Positions 33,172 through 44,197 of a DNA stretch of 64,000 bases are shown in pieces (within the stretch, counting starts at the first letter, position 1; each line of letters starts with the position of its first letter). The notes beneath the pieces were generated by a model. It searched no databases. It was not told where the DNA came from and saw only the letters and a list, made by a program, of their open reading frames with translations. The DNA is from Symmetrospora coprosmae (lineage: Eukaryota; Basidiomycota; Cystobasidiomycetes; Symmetrosporaceae), in assembly GCA_008802785.1 (NCBI GenBank), contig VUYT01000015.1, positions 248,001 to 312,000 on the forward strand. Reading direction: 5' to 3'. Position numbers and translations under genes: made by a program.

Positions 33172-35384
33172 ATGGCGTCTTCTCGGGGTACTGACAGGCA
33201 GGCGCATGTCGATGAGACGACTTCCCTCCTCCGAGCGCGGAGCGAGCCGAGCGGAGGATCACAACAGCACCATCTCCCGTCCGACGCCCCATCTAGTGCG
33301 CTGTTGAGTCCCTCGTCGATGCCGAAAGAAACATCCCATTGGCATGAGACTGGCGTGCTTGTCGTCTACTCCCTACCGCTCGTCTTTTCGCGCCTGGTGC
33401 AGAGGTACTGCATCGTACTCGGTCCAATCACTGCGATGGGAAAGTACGGGGCTATTTACCTGGCCGCAGGCGGCCTTGGTGAGCATTCTGCGCGATCCGC
33501 TTTCTCGCCGTCTCTTGCATACTCATTCCGCCTTGCCCTTCTGCAGCCAACGCGACGCTCAACATCCTCATGATTGCGCCCATCTACGGCATCGGGAGTG
33601 TGCTCGACACGCTCGGTACGCAGTCGGCAGGCTCGCAAGCTGGGCAGCAACAGCGGGCCTCCGAAACCTCCCCGCTGCGATCTCGACCATTCGACCTCAA
33701 CATGCTCTACTCGCTGCGTGTCCTGGTCGTCATGTGCGGGACAATGCTTTGCATCATGCCCCTCCTTCTTCACGCACAGCCTCTGTTCCTCCTGCTCGGC
33801 GTTCAGGCTCAATCCGCAGCCATGGCAGCACGGTACTTGCGTCTAGCTACGATCGGCCTGCCCGGTTTCATCGGATACGAGATACTGAGGAAGTACTGCC
33901 AGTCGCAAGGAAGGATGATGGGCCCTGCAGTGGCAGGTGTGGTCGCTGCACCTTTCGCACTTGTATTCCTGCACTCACACGCTCGTGCAGAGTGCGTCAA
34001 TGCTGAGTCAAAGCTAGCTCGCTCGTGCAATCCAAAAGCTGACGGCGCGGTTCGTGCATTTCCCGTCAGGGACACACCTCCGTTGACTATCGTGCTTTAC
34101 TTCACTGTCGCTTCTGTCGCACAGGCGTGCTGGGCGGGCATTGTCCTGCCGTCAGGCACATTCACCGCTCTTCGTCCACCAGGCCGACTAGTCATGCGAG
34201 ATCTCGGCATCGTGATCAAGCTCGGTGTTGCCGGGACTGTGTCGACGTGTGCCGACTGGTAAGCCAATTCAAGACAGCAATGCGACTCGGGCCGGGACCC
34301 TGCTGACGCACGGCTTCGACCAACAGGTGGGCGTGGGAGTTCCTTGCCTTCGCGTCGGCGCGCCTTGGCGATGCGGAACTTGCAGCCAACGGCATCTTCC
34401 TCGCATCGTGAGGCTCCTTTCCGAACCATCGTTCGAGCAGTGCCGCCGACTCCAGTCGCTTACACTTATCTTCTGCTTCCATGCCTGTCAGGGCTTCTTT
34501 CTTCTCGGCGGTGTCCGGGGCGCTCATGAATAGCTCGTCAACTCGCGTAGGGTCAGCGACATCTGCAGGCTGTTCCGAATCGCGCATGTTGAACCCGTAT
34601 GCTGAGGTCCCCTCTCTCGCAGGAACTATCTTGGACGGAACGAGCCGAGTAATGCAAAGATTGCAGCTCATACCGCATTGTTGATGGGAGCTGCGGTTGC
34701 CGGTCTCGCCGCGTCTGCAGCGGTTACCAATAGTACGCGATGGACAAGCCTGTTCACCGAGGGTGAGCCAGTCCGCCTGTTATCCGAAAGGTGCAGATGA
34801 GCGTCGACTGACGCCCCTTCGGCTGTGGCATTACTCGTAGATCCGCAAGTAGAGGCCATTGTCGGCGGAGCATTCGGCTTCTTTGCCGCCATTATTTGGC
34901 TCGATGCCGTGCAGGGTAAGCGAGTCAGTAAGGGCGGCGGCACGTTGCGGGAAGGCTGACGCTCGCCTGGACAGGTGTCTATGGGGGCATTCTGCGTGGC
35001 GCTGGTCTGCCTGTGAGTTAACTCCCGCACGAGCAACTTGTCTCCGTCGCTGACTTGTACGCCCTTTAGGTTGAGATTGCATGGACTATGGCGTTCTCCC
35101 ATTATGCCATCGGGCTGCCTCTCGCGGCCGTCTTCGCGTTCTCGTCACTCCGATGGGGTCTCTTGGGTCTGTGGTCTGGTGCGTCGGACGCTGACGGCCC
35201 AGTTGTACGTTTGCTGAGCCGATGCTCGCCTGCAGGATTTGGCATTGGCCTCATCTGCGTGTGCCTGCGCCTCACATGGCTTACAGTGAGGAACGACTGG
35301 GAGGAAGGGGCGCGAAAGGCGCAGCAGCACCTGGCACATGTTGAAGCGGAGCATAGAGTGGGCGTTGACGATGACGAGGAGTGA
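33172..35384 (+). CDS. MATE-family multidrug/toxin extrusion transporter, copy 2
   Basis: Ten exons: 33172-33478, 33547-33991, 34070-34258, 34327-34407, 34492-34551, 34623-34762, 34841-34915, 34975-35012, 35070-35178, 35236-35384; 530 residues. It is the tandem paralog of copy 1. Exons 3-9 have exactly the same lengths as copy 1 exons 4-10 (189, 81, 60, 140, 75, 38, 109). Copy 2 lacks the intron that interrupts copy 1 after LDTL. Signatures: IAPIYGIGSVLDTLGTQSAG, LPGFIGYEILRKYCQSQ, DAELAANGIFLAS, SGALMNSSSTRVGNYLGRNE. The N terminus differs from copy 1 and has many Ser and Glu/Asp. It is likely a proton- or sodium-coupled exporter; the substrate is unknown. Confidence 0.88.
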
Positions 35385-35606
35385 GCCTCGAGTGGGGACG
35401 AGCATGTATCGTGGGTACAGCGCGGCGCATATGCAGCATGAAGAACGGCTCAGTTGTGGTCATGAGTCATCTGTACTGCGCATCTTGGACACTGCGACAG
35501 ATTTGCTGCTACTTCCTGTCAGATCAGTCTGGTAGGTATCGAAGCGGGAGGTTGCCTCCTTGCTCCGCTCGACTTCAGCACAACCGAGACCGACACGACT
35601 TGCACC

Positions 35607-36853
35607 ATGGCGCGCGCACCAACAGCAGCGGGAGAGGCAGCGACAAAGGATGGCAGCAGCAAGAAGAAGAAGGGAGGACAGGCTGTCCCTGCTGCAGCGG
35701 CGGCGGCACCGGGGACGCTCAGCAAAGGGCAGCGGCGGAAGGCGAACAAGCGGCTCAAGAAGGTCTCGCACGCCTCGTGGTGCTGGTACTGCGACCGAGA
35801 GTTCCAGGACGACAAGGTCCTCCTCATGCACCAGAAGAGCAAGCACTTCCGATGCCCGCACTGCCCGCGTCGCCTGAACACGGCCGGCGGTCTCGCCGTT
35901 CACATTGACCAGGTCCACAAGGTCCCCGTTGACCGGTGGGTCCACGATGCGTACAGGCCCTACACACAGCAAACCTTAAAGCTGACTCGTTCTTCGATGC
36001 ATTGACTGCAGCCTCGACAACACACTACCTGGGCGAGACTCCTTTGACATCGAGATCTACGGGATGGAAGGGATTCCGAAGGAGGATCTGGCGGAATGGC
36101 GGAAGAAGCGCGACACCGAGCTGGGCTTGACGGCGCCTCAGAATCAGGGACCCAAGCTGTTCAAGGGCGTTGTGCCATTGGACGAGCTCGCAAAGCAGCT
36201 GGCGTTCCACCGCAGCCTGATCCGCCAGGCCGAGGAGAGAGCCGCTGCTGCCGCTGCCGGGCCAGCCCCAGGGCAAGGCACACCGGTTCCTGGCATGCCG
36301 TTCCCTCCCCCTGGCATGGCTCTGCCTGGTGGTATTCCCATGCCTCCTCCGGGCATGTTCCCGCTTCCTCCAGGGTGCGTTGCCTCTGTCCCTCTGCTCG
36401 CAAGGGAGCGAGAGACTGACTTGTCCCTGACCACCTAGCATGATGCCTATGCCACCTCCTGGAGCATTTGGCGCCTCGCCATTTCCCGGAGGAGTCCCGC
36501 CTCCTGGCGCTGTGCCTGGTCTTCCCTTCCCTCCCCCTGGTGCACAGCAAGCACCGCAGCAGCAGCCACTGCAGCCTGGCGCGCCCGCTGGTCTGCCTCA
36601 GCAGCAGCAGCAGCAGCAGGCCCTCCCGCCTTATACAGCCCCGTCGTCGCGTCTGGAGCTGAAGACGGGCCAGATGATGGTGTACGGCGACAACGACGTC
36701 TCTGTCGAGGAGAAGCGGGCAAAGAACCCAAAGTACGCGCAGACGGTTGCTGGAGTCGTCGCGCCGGCACAAGCGGGGCAGGGGCAGGAGCAGCCAGAGA
36801 ACCCGCCGCAGGTGGCCGGGCAAAAGCGGGCAAGAGCTGCCGACTTTATCTGA
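35607..36853 (+). CDS. BuGZ/ZNF207-like C2H2 zinc-finger protein
   Basis: Three exons, 35607-35935, 36012-36374 and 36439-36853, give 368 residues. A Lys-rich start is followed by two adjacent fingers: WCWYCDREFQDDKVLLMHQKSKH and FRCPHCPRRLNTAGGLAVHIDQVH, then the family hallmark NTLPGRDSFDIEIYGMEGIP. A long Pro/Gly/Met-rich region follows (repeats such as MPPPGMFPLPPG). Near the C terminus DNDVSVEEKRAKNPKY matches the GLEBS motif that binds Bub3 in human BuGZ. BuGZ stabilises Bub3, helps kinetochore-microtubule attachment and associates with the spliceosome; its disordered Pro-rich part drives condensation. The match of both halves makes the assignment strong, though the role in this fungus is inferred. 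Confidence 0.88.
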
Positions 36854-37035
36854 GTGGAGAGGGCTGCCGGTCCATGTATACATGTAGATGTAGCGAGTCT
36901 CTCTGTGCGGTGCTGCACCGTCAAGCGTGGGTCGCAGATTTCAGCCGACCGCACGTGCTTCCAACTGAGCTTGTCAGCGCCGGACGACTGTGTGTCTGCC
37001 TCTGTGGAGCTCTCACCTTTTCAGGTATAGCCAGC

Positions 37036-38480
37036 ATGAGCAACACTGCAGTACTCTCGGAGACGTCGGCTGCACCGGCCCCGCGCACCAAGGGCGTCAA
37101 GCGCAAAGCGAAGGCATCCTCGTCAACGTCCGCGCTGCCCTCGAAAAAAAGGGCGAGCAAACCACCGCTTGGGAAGCTGCTGGCTTCCAACGGTGAGTGA
37201 AACGGCTTAGGTCTCGTCCTTAGTATCATCCCTACTGATACCCTGTGCTCGCCCATGTGCAGACGTCGAGACGCGCGAGACGGCTGTCGAAAACTTGCTG
37301 GACTTTCTCTCAGGACGGGACGTCGCTGAAGCTGCAGGAGAGGATGGTAGCGCGGAGGGAACAGCGGGGGAGGCAGAGCCTGAATGGGACGCCGTCAAGC
37401 TTCCCAAGACGTACCGCGAAGATAACATGAAGGTCCTCTGGCAGGGCTGCTACTACTGTGCGAGCCTTTACCTTTCCAGTGGCGCGCTCGCCAGACAGTT
37501 CAGTCCGGGACTAACGGTACCACACAACGATGCGATGCCAGGCATGTACATGTGCGACAAGCCTGCTCCACAGGCAAAGCTGGCCGAGCAGCTCGCACAG
37601 CCGCTCCTCCTCATCCTCGAGAACCCAAAGCTCAGAAGCAAGACGGCCCGCCTGCAGGCCGCCCTGTCATACCTCTCCGTCTTCTGGATCACAATTGTGC
37701 GCGAGTGGCCATCGATAGACAAGCACAGGTGAGATGCAGCTGTTCTTAGGACATAAGTGATCGCCGAGCTGACCTTGCGCCGCGGTTCTCCAGGACGGAC
37801 AAGTACTACTCCTTGATGCGACGCATGGTGCACTCGACTTTCAAGCTGTTGCGGGCGACGGGCTGGAACGAGCGAGCCATGCAGGAAGTTGGAAATATCC
37901 TGACGAGACAAGGAGGACCACTGCAGTAGGTCCTCATGGAGCCTCGTGGCGACGAGAAGATCCTGACCTTGTGTGCTCGACGTGCAGCCTGCAGGACACG
38001 CGGACACCCATCAGTATCGCCTACCACGTCATTGATCTCTTCGTCGAGGAGCTCGAGCGGAGTTTGGAAGCGCCTGCCGACGTAGACGACGCCGATGCGG
38101 TCCGGGGCGCGGACGCAGAAGAGGGTTCCGCAGAAATGCCCGTCCCGCTTGGAGACCTACTGCAGCCCATCATCGATGTCCTGGCCCAGACGAGCAACAA
38201 GGCAGCGTACCAGCGCGTCCTGGACCACATTTTCGATCCCGTTCTCGGCGACGTGCAGGCATCCGAGGCAGATCCGCAAAGCAAGAAGCGCACAGCAGCG
38301 ACGACGACGGATTTGTCTGAGTTGTCATTACAGAGGACGTTGGCCGGCCAGAAGGAGGGGCTGGACAGAGACATCCTCAAGCGCATCTTTGCCGCCGCAG
38401 CGAGGGAGACGACGGATGATATTGCCAGAAGGCGGCTGTACGCGTACGTGGGCAAGCGGGGCTACGAAGGAGATGAGTAA
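37036..38480 (+). CDS. rrp1: Ribosomal RNA processing protein 1 (RRP1/Nop52 family)
   Basis: Five exons, 37036-37192, 37263-37457, 37542-37728, 37794-37925 and 37988-38480, give 387 residues. A short Lys-rich, nuclear-localisation-like N terminus (KGVKRKAKA, SKKRASK) precedes the Nop52 domain. Its landmarks are LLASNDVETRETAVENLLDFLS, LPKTYREDNMKVLWQGCYYCMYMCDKP, LSVFWITIVREWPSIDKHR, KYYSLMRRMVHSTFKLL and IAYHVIDLFVEELE. RRP1 acts in the nucleolus in processing of the 27S precursor and 60S assembly. Intron 2 (37458-37541, 84 nt) has no stop and is a multiple of three; I treat it as spliced because the family motif reads through the junction. Confidence 0.88.
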
Positions 38481-38692
38481 TGGCGCCGCCTGCTGTGCTC
38501 TCTGCGCCTTTTGTAGCTCGCCGTGGTTCTAATGTTACAATTTGCGACGAGAGGACAACGCTATCGCTACAGGTGGTCACTGAAAACTGCTGAGGTCGCT
38601 ACGGCAGACGGTCTATCTAGCGGAACGGTATGTAGCCGACCCCTCGCGACGCAACGTCGAGGTCGGGCACATGAGGAAAAGTGTGCCAGCTC

Positions 38693-40653
38693 TCAATCGT
38701 CGATAACCTCGACGGCATCTGCGGCAGAACTGCCATCCGCCTTCTCCTTCTTGTTGCCGCCCTTTCCGCCAGACTTGCTGCCCTGCTGCTGCTGGTTGAA
38801 CTGCACAGGGCGCTGAGTCGAGTCCTTCTTTACGTCCACAATGAGATCGTTCTGCACGAGCTTCATGCGGTAGGCCAGAGCGCGAGCGGCCTTGTCATTG
38901 GCTGCGGCGACCTTGAGCGTCTGGCGGTACAGGGCATCGCGCTCGTCCGGGTCGTGAGCGTGCAGGGTCTGCGCCGTACGATAGGAGGTTGGAAGGGGTC
39001 AGGCACGAGGCATCGCCATACGAGTGACCAACCTGGTCGCCAACTCACCCTGTCCCGCGTGTCCACCCTGACCTGCACCTTGCCGTCCTCGACCAGCCTG
39101 ATCACCTCCATCTCCGTCACTCCAGCATCCCAGCCGAACGCGCCTGCCATCTTGTCGATCTTGACGGCGCGGAAAGGCGTCAGGTAGAACTGGACCATCC
39201 GGTCCTTGATCATGCCGAGGAGGCGGTTGACGTGCCTGGAGAGGTGAATGTCTAGGATGAGGCGGGCCATGTTGTGTTCGAGCAGCTGGAGCGCGGCGAG
39301 GAACTTGGAATTGTGGTACAGGAGGATGAGCTCTTTCAGGAAGGGCGTGTGCTCCAGGAAGGGGCGGAGCGTGACGTTGTCAAGCACGAGGCGCTTGAAT
39401 TGATCCCGGTCCATCGTGGCCATCCCGCACAGCACGCCATACAGTCCGATATCGCCCGACGAGATGAAATGCGCAGTGTTTGTTGCAGAATTGTCGCGAC
39501 CAGAGGAGGTGGACGGAGCCGCGCCCATGGCTGAGACGGGCGGCGGAGGCGACGCGTTCAGGAAACCCCGGGCGGCTCTAGCAAACTCGGACGTGCCCAG
39601 CTCGGCGACCGAGACGGCGACCGAGATCTTCTCGCGCAGGAGCTGGAAGTGCTTGCTTCGCTGCTCCTCCTCTCGCTTGCTGCCCGTAGACAGCATGCCC
39701 GGCAGCGCTGCGGGCTGGGCCTCTGCTTTTGCTGCCTTGTTGCCCGTCCCGCTAATGTGTGTAAGCGACGTCTCGGCTTTGAGTGCGTAGCTCCGCGCGG
39801 TAGAATAGGAGCGCTGATCCAGGGCGGTCTGGTGGGAAGCACGGCGCAACGGGTGTTAGTCTGTGCCTGGACGCGGCCGCGCCTTGTGGGGGCAGGTGGA
39901 GCTCCGCTCACGTCGACGATGCTCATCGACATGTCAAAGATGTGCTGGGACGTAGTGCAGAACTCTTTCGACTTCGTGTAGGCCTTTACAGCTGCTGAGA
40001 GGTCTCCCGATTTGCGCTGGAAATCGCCAATGTCCCGGAAGCCCATCTGGAGGGACAGGGGCAGCGTTACAGACTGCGTCAGAACAGGCTGAGGAGCTCG
40101 CATCTCGAGCCAGCCATAGGCTTGACACGCACTCTGATGCTCTCCTTGATGAGGTTGTTCTGGTAGTTCTTCAGCTCGACGTCGAGCTTGTCGAGTCCGC
40201 TCTCCTGCTTGACGCGCGCTTCCTCTGCCCATTCCTCGTCGACAGTCGCCTCGGGGCACTCGTGGCCGATGTCGAGGTAGAGACGGTAGTCGAGGGAGTA
40301 GAGCTTGATGGCGTCGAGTGCGAGCTGGTACGCCTTGACGCGCAAGGTGGGGCAGTTCCTGCAGACGAACAGCAGCCGGTCGATGCGGCGTCGGTCTGGC
40401 GTGATGCGCAACAAACACCATCAGCAAGACAGTTCCACTCGGACGGCCGAGCAATGTGTCTGCCCGTACCGGTATAGGGAGCCACGTAGGCTTCGAGGTC
40501 GAACGGATCATCTTCCTTGAGCTCGTAGCGCAGGCCCGCCGGTGCCGCTTTCTTTGTGCCAACCGCGGCACCGTTGGAGGGCCCCTCGCCGCTTGGCCCT
40601 GCCTCCTGCTGCTGCTGCTGCTGCTGCTGCTGGGCAACGTCGTCAATGTCCAT
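38693..40653 (-). CDS. csn1: COP9 signalosome subunit 1 (CSN1/GPS1)
   Basis: Five exons, 40653-40470, 40395-40133, 40046-39912, 39828-39049 and 38968-38693, give 545 residues. The frame is open upstream to an ATG at 40782; the start at 40653 (MDIDDVA) is preferred because upstream residues look like 5' UTR. A Gln run (9) follows. The N-terminal helical repeats contain RRRIDRLLFVCRNCPTLRVKAYQLALDAI and MGFRDIGDFQRKSGDLSAAVKAY, shared with Rpn7. The PCI domain runs from about residue 300 (GLYGVLCGMATMDRDQFKRLV) to the VRVDTRDR winged-helix end. The C terminus has RQTLKVAAANDKAARALAYRMKL and a Lys/Gly-rich tail, as in CSN1 rather than Rpn7. It would be part of the cullin-deneddylating signalosome. 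The two families are close, so Rpn7 remains a small possibility. Confidence 0.82.
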
Positions 40654-41382
40654 CTCTGCTTTCTTGCTGCTTCCCTGGGAGTGATGCAGAGAAGGAGGAT
40701 GGGACACGAGGATGACGCGCCTGACGGAGGCCTGAACGCCACTCTGCCCTCTTCCTCTCCTTTCCCTCCCCGACTCATTCACTTCGCGGAAGGCGATGGT
40801 TCAACAGATGAAGAGGCTTGATGCAGATCGCGTCCATCCACTGACTGCATTTCGCACCAGACTATGATACTTGGCGTCCATCGCTCATCTCGGCTCTGGT
40901 GCACTCCAGAAGCTACACTGACGGCCATCCGATGCTGACCTCTCCTCCCGGCGCGCACATCAAATTACAAATTACGTGGCGCATCGTGCACAGTCTGCTC
41001 AGAACGTAGCTCAAAGCGCTTGGGCTTGTTTGCTGTGATGCTTGCCGTGGAACGATCCAGCCTGGCTAGTCCACCATGCTCATCCTTCCCTGCCTCCTCT
41101 CTACCCTCGCATTCAACGCGACTTGACAAGCCTACGCAGCTGGGTCTGCACGTCAACAGCATCCAAATATGGTTTGGCGCGCTCAGTCCGACGCCGTATG
41201 CCCTTCCTGGCGCTAGGCTCCCCTTCAGACCTCCTAGGTCAGTCTGTGCCCTTGAGACCGACGGGCGATCGCCCAAAGCCGGTCTTCAACAGCCTGCAGC
41301 CTGCTGTCCTTAGCGTGCACCCACTCACATTCTAGTTGTCAATCGCCTCACTCGACCAGCTCTGCCCGCTCGTCCCGACTGG
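40654..41382. other. Intergenic region upstream of asparaginase 1
   Basis: About 730 bp between the CSN1 start and the first Met of asparaginase 1. The asparaginase frame is open upstream to a TAG at 41291. An upstream exon with the start codon and signal peptide may be here, but I cannot define it. Confidence 0.45.
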
Positions 41383-42804
41383 ATGCGCATATGCCACCTC
41401 GGCCTCAACTGGGCCGGCGCGTCGACACTGCCCAAGGTCCTCTTCCTCTACACAGGCGGTACCATCTGTCAAGGCTCAGACATCGGCCGGCTGGATACGA
41501 CGACGTATGGGCAGCTCGAAAGAACCGCTGAGGAGCTCCTTGCGCGGATCCCTGAGATCCTGGATATAGCACAGATTGCGATATCAGACTGGTCTGGTGC
41601 CAATGTCGTCACCGGCTCCAGCGACGAGTATGCCATGAATATGTTCGCATACGCATGGCAGCCACTGCGACCCTGAAGGCTTACACAGAGTCGCTGACAT
41701 TGCTCGGGCTGCTGCAGGACACGCTACGCACATGAGGCACTCTGCTCCGAGTACAGCAACATTGGTGAGCTCGTATACAGTGCCCGAGTTTAGCACACCT
41801 CGGCTGAGCGAACATTGTTCGTTGAAGCCGGAGTCGTCTTTTCACACGGCACCAACAGTCTAGAAGAGACTCTCTTCCTAGGAGACCTACTCATCAACTG
41901 CGGAAAGCGTGAGTCGGCTGCATAGGTTTCTCTGCTGCTCGAGGATATGCACAGGGCTGACAATGCCCGACCCAGCATATGTCGGCATCGGAGCCATGCG
42001 GCCCTGGTCTGCTCTGTCTTTCGATGGCTATGCCAACCTCTTTGCTGGCATCGCACTTGCAGCATCACCAGAAGCGCGCAATCGCGGCGCCATGGTCGCT
42101 TCTAATGATCGAATTGTCCCTGGCTACTGGGTCACCAAGACCAACGCCAACACACTCGATACGTTTCAAGCTTACGAGCAGGGCTTCCTGGGTACCTTCA
42201 TCAACAGTCGACCGTATTTCTTCAACACGCCCAGCGAGCCTACAGGAAAGCGTGAGTTGGCATTCACTGTTATACGCAATCTGCCCGTATGGCGTTAAGC
42301 TCTTTCCTTCGCCCGATGCAGTCAAGTTTGACATCGATGCTGTATCGGCTCACTCCTCCTATCCCAGTCTGCCCAAGGTCGACGTCCACTACGCGATGCG
42401 CGAATTTGACGGACAACTCGTGCTTGATTCGCTCAGGAACGGTGCCCACGGGGTTATCATCGCGGGCACAGGCAGTGGAAGCGTCGTCAGCGGTGAGGCA
42501 AAGACTCTCCAGGCCATGCAGGAAGGGTTGATCGTCGCGGTATCAACCAGGTCGCCGAATGGAGGTAGGTGCTTGGCTCGAGCTGCACTGCGCTTGTTCC
42601 AGTCACAGCTCGACGATACCATCGTTCCGGACAGCTGCTACGCCCGAGCGCTTCCCGCGCTGGGCGAAGACAGGCTACCTGCACCCAATACAGGCACGTA
42701 TTGCCCTTCAGCTCATGATCGCCTCTGGGTACGACCAGTACCGGATCAATGCCGCTTTTGAAGATCCGATCCGCAAGGCTACCAACCAGATCTGGGAATA
42801 CTGA
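41383..42804 (+). CDS. L-asparaginase-like protein, copy 1 (N terminus uncertain)
   Basis: Six exons, 41383-41642, 41718-41764, 41828-41908, 41976-42251, 42322-42564 and 42635-42804, give 358 residues from the Met at 41383. Exons 2-6 have the same lengths as copy 2 (47, 81, 276, 243, 170). The asparaginase signatures are LFLYTGGTI, DTTTYGQ, SHGTNSLEETLFLGDLL, DRIVPGYWVTKTNAN and VIAGTGSGSV. The usual HGTD motif is HGTN here. All junctions hold frame, so the gene looks intact, but no signal peptide is visible; the intron 2 acceptor (GAAG) is weak. It is a tandem relative of copy 2, probably an amidohydrolase acting on asparagine or a related amide if active. Confidence 0.78.
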
Positions 42805-44197
42805 GCAGCATTGTAGGTGCGGAGATACCTGCGGCGTAGCAGTCGACGCAAGCGCGCGTCTCAGAGACTGTGAGAGACTGAAGACACTGGCCGCGATGAC
42901 ACGCGAGTATGGAAGAAGGGCATGGAAGAAGTTGATGCAACGCATGCGGAACTGTGCGGAGTGAAGGACGGTTGTTGTGCGTGCCAGCCAGCCGCATGCA
43001 AATGGGAGCACTGCCCGTTATTGGCGAGAGCGCAGCCGGTGCACTGAGCTGGATCGGTATTGGAGACGCTGTAATCAGCCTTCAGGATAGTGCTGAGGGC
43101 GGGTCCTCATACTACCCTTTCTTTCTCTCTCCTACAGCTTGCCAGGACATTTCAGGAAGCAGAGCATATGACATTGAGAGCAACGCAGTCCGTGCGGGCT
43201 TCATGCGGATCGAGAGCAGGCGTCTCCCGCTTCTTGCTGATTTACCGAGACAGCATGCGAAATGGCTCCGCACGGCCGCAGCGGATGTCGACAAGCCAGA
43301 CCTGAACAAATGCAGCGGCAGGACCACCGGAGATGGATGGCCACCTCGTCTAGCGGCGTACAGCGCAATCATATGCACGAACGTGCATCATACCGCATGT
43401 GCTGCTCTTCTGTCGGCTTGCGCCGTCCGCCGATATGCGAGTGGGCGTGAATTTGACCCGCCAATAGCGCCAGCCAACCACCAGACAGGACAGGCCGTGC
43501 GAGCTGTTCGCGTCGAACCTGTACGCTCACTACCACAGTGGTGACCTTTGCGTACTGAAGACAGGCCGTATTGGCCACCCTTATCGCGACTGAAGCATCC
43601 TTCCGCATGGACGGCCTCGGCAACCGCGGCATCATCCTCTCGGCGCCGACTTACACGGACTTATCGCAATAGAGGGAGAAGGGCACGAGTGCGATCCGTC
43701 TATCTAGGCTTGGCTTCCCTCTTGCAGAAGCGGAGAGCTGTACGGCGAATGCCCACCGGGTTGACCGGGCTCGGGGCTCTGCGCGTGCTGACCTGGGAAG
43801 CGTTACGGCCGATCCCTATCCAGAAGCTCTCGCCGCAAGCAGCCCTTTCAGTCAGCACTTGCACACGAATCTCATGGGCGGCATCGCATTTCGGAGACTT
43901 GGCTCGCGGATCGTCCGGTCCACGTCCATACAATCGCGCCTTCACCCGTATGCAGGCTGTATCGATACCGGGAACGGCGCAGACCGGCCGAACGTCTGTT
44001 CCGCTTATCCAGCCGTCCGCTTGCATGACTATAAAAGCGCCTCTGCCTCTGCCTCTTGCTCCTGACTTCTGACTTGTCTCGTTCGCTCCGCCCAATCTCC
44101 CCTCCACCCCTCTTCCAGTCCCCATCTGCATCTCCGGCGTCCCCTCTTCCCGCCTTTCCTCTTCGTCGTAACACTCTCCAACTCAAGTCGCCCCAAC
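42805..44197. other. Gene-poor segment between the two asparaginases
   Basis: About 1.4 kb, unusually long for this window. A 196-codon plus frame (42954-43544) and shorter frames on both strands match nothing I recognise and look like chance frames. The last ~170 bp are the asparaginase 2 promoter, with a TATA box and a strong pyrimidine-rich tract. Decayed coding sequence here is possible but not shown. Confidence 0.45.
44030..44036 (+). promoter_or_regulatory. TATA box of asparaginase 2
   Basis: TATAAAA lies about 165 bp upstream of the start codon and is followed by a long CT-rich stretch (about 44050-44180). The combination is typical of a strongly regulated fungal promoter. No equally clear TATA box was found upstream of asparaginase 1. 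Confidence 0.6.

Noticed and set aside
41383-42804. Asparaginase 1 as a pseudogene
   Set aside because: All six exons keep frame, exon lengths equal those of copy 2 and motifs are preserved; only the N terminus is unclear.
42954-43544. 196-codon plus frame between the asparaginases as a gene
   Set aside because: No known motif, no clear exon partner, and comparable frames exist on the other strand; it looks like chance in GC-rich DNA.
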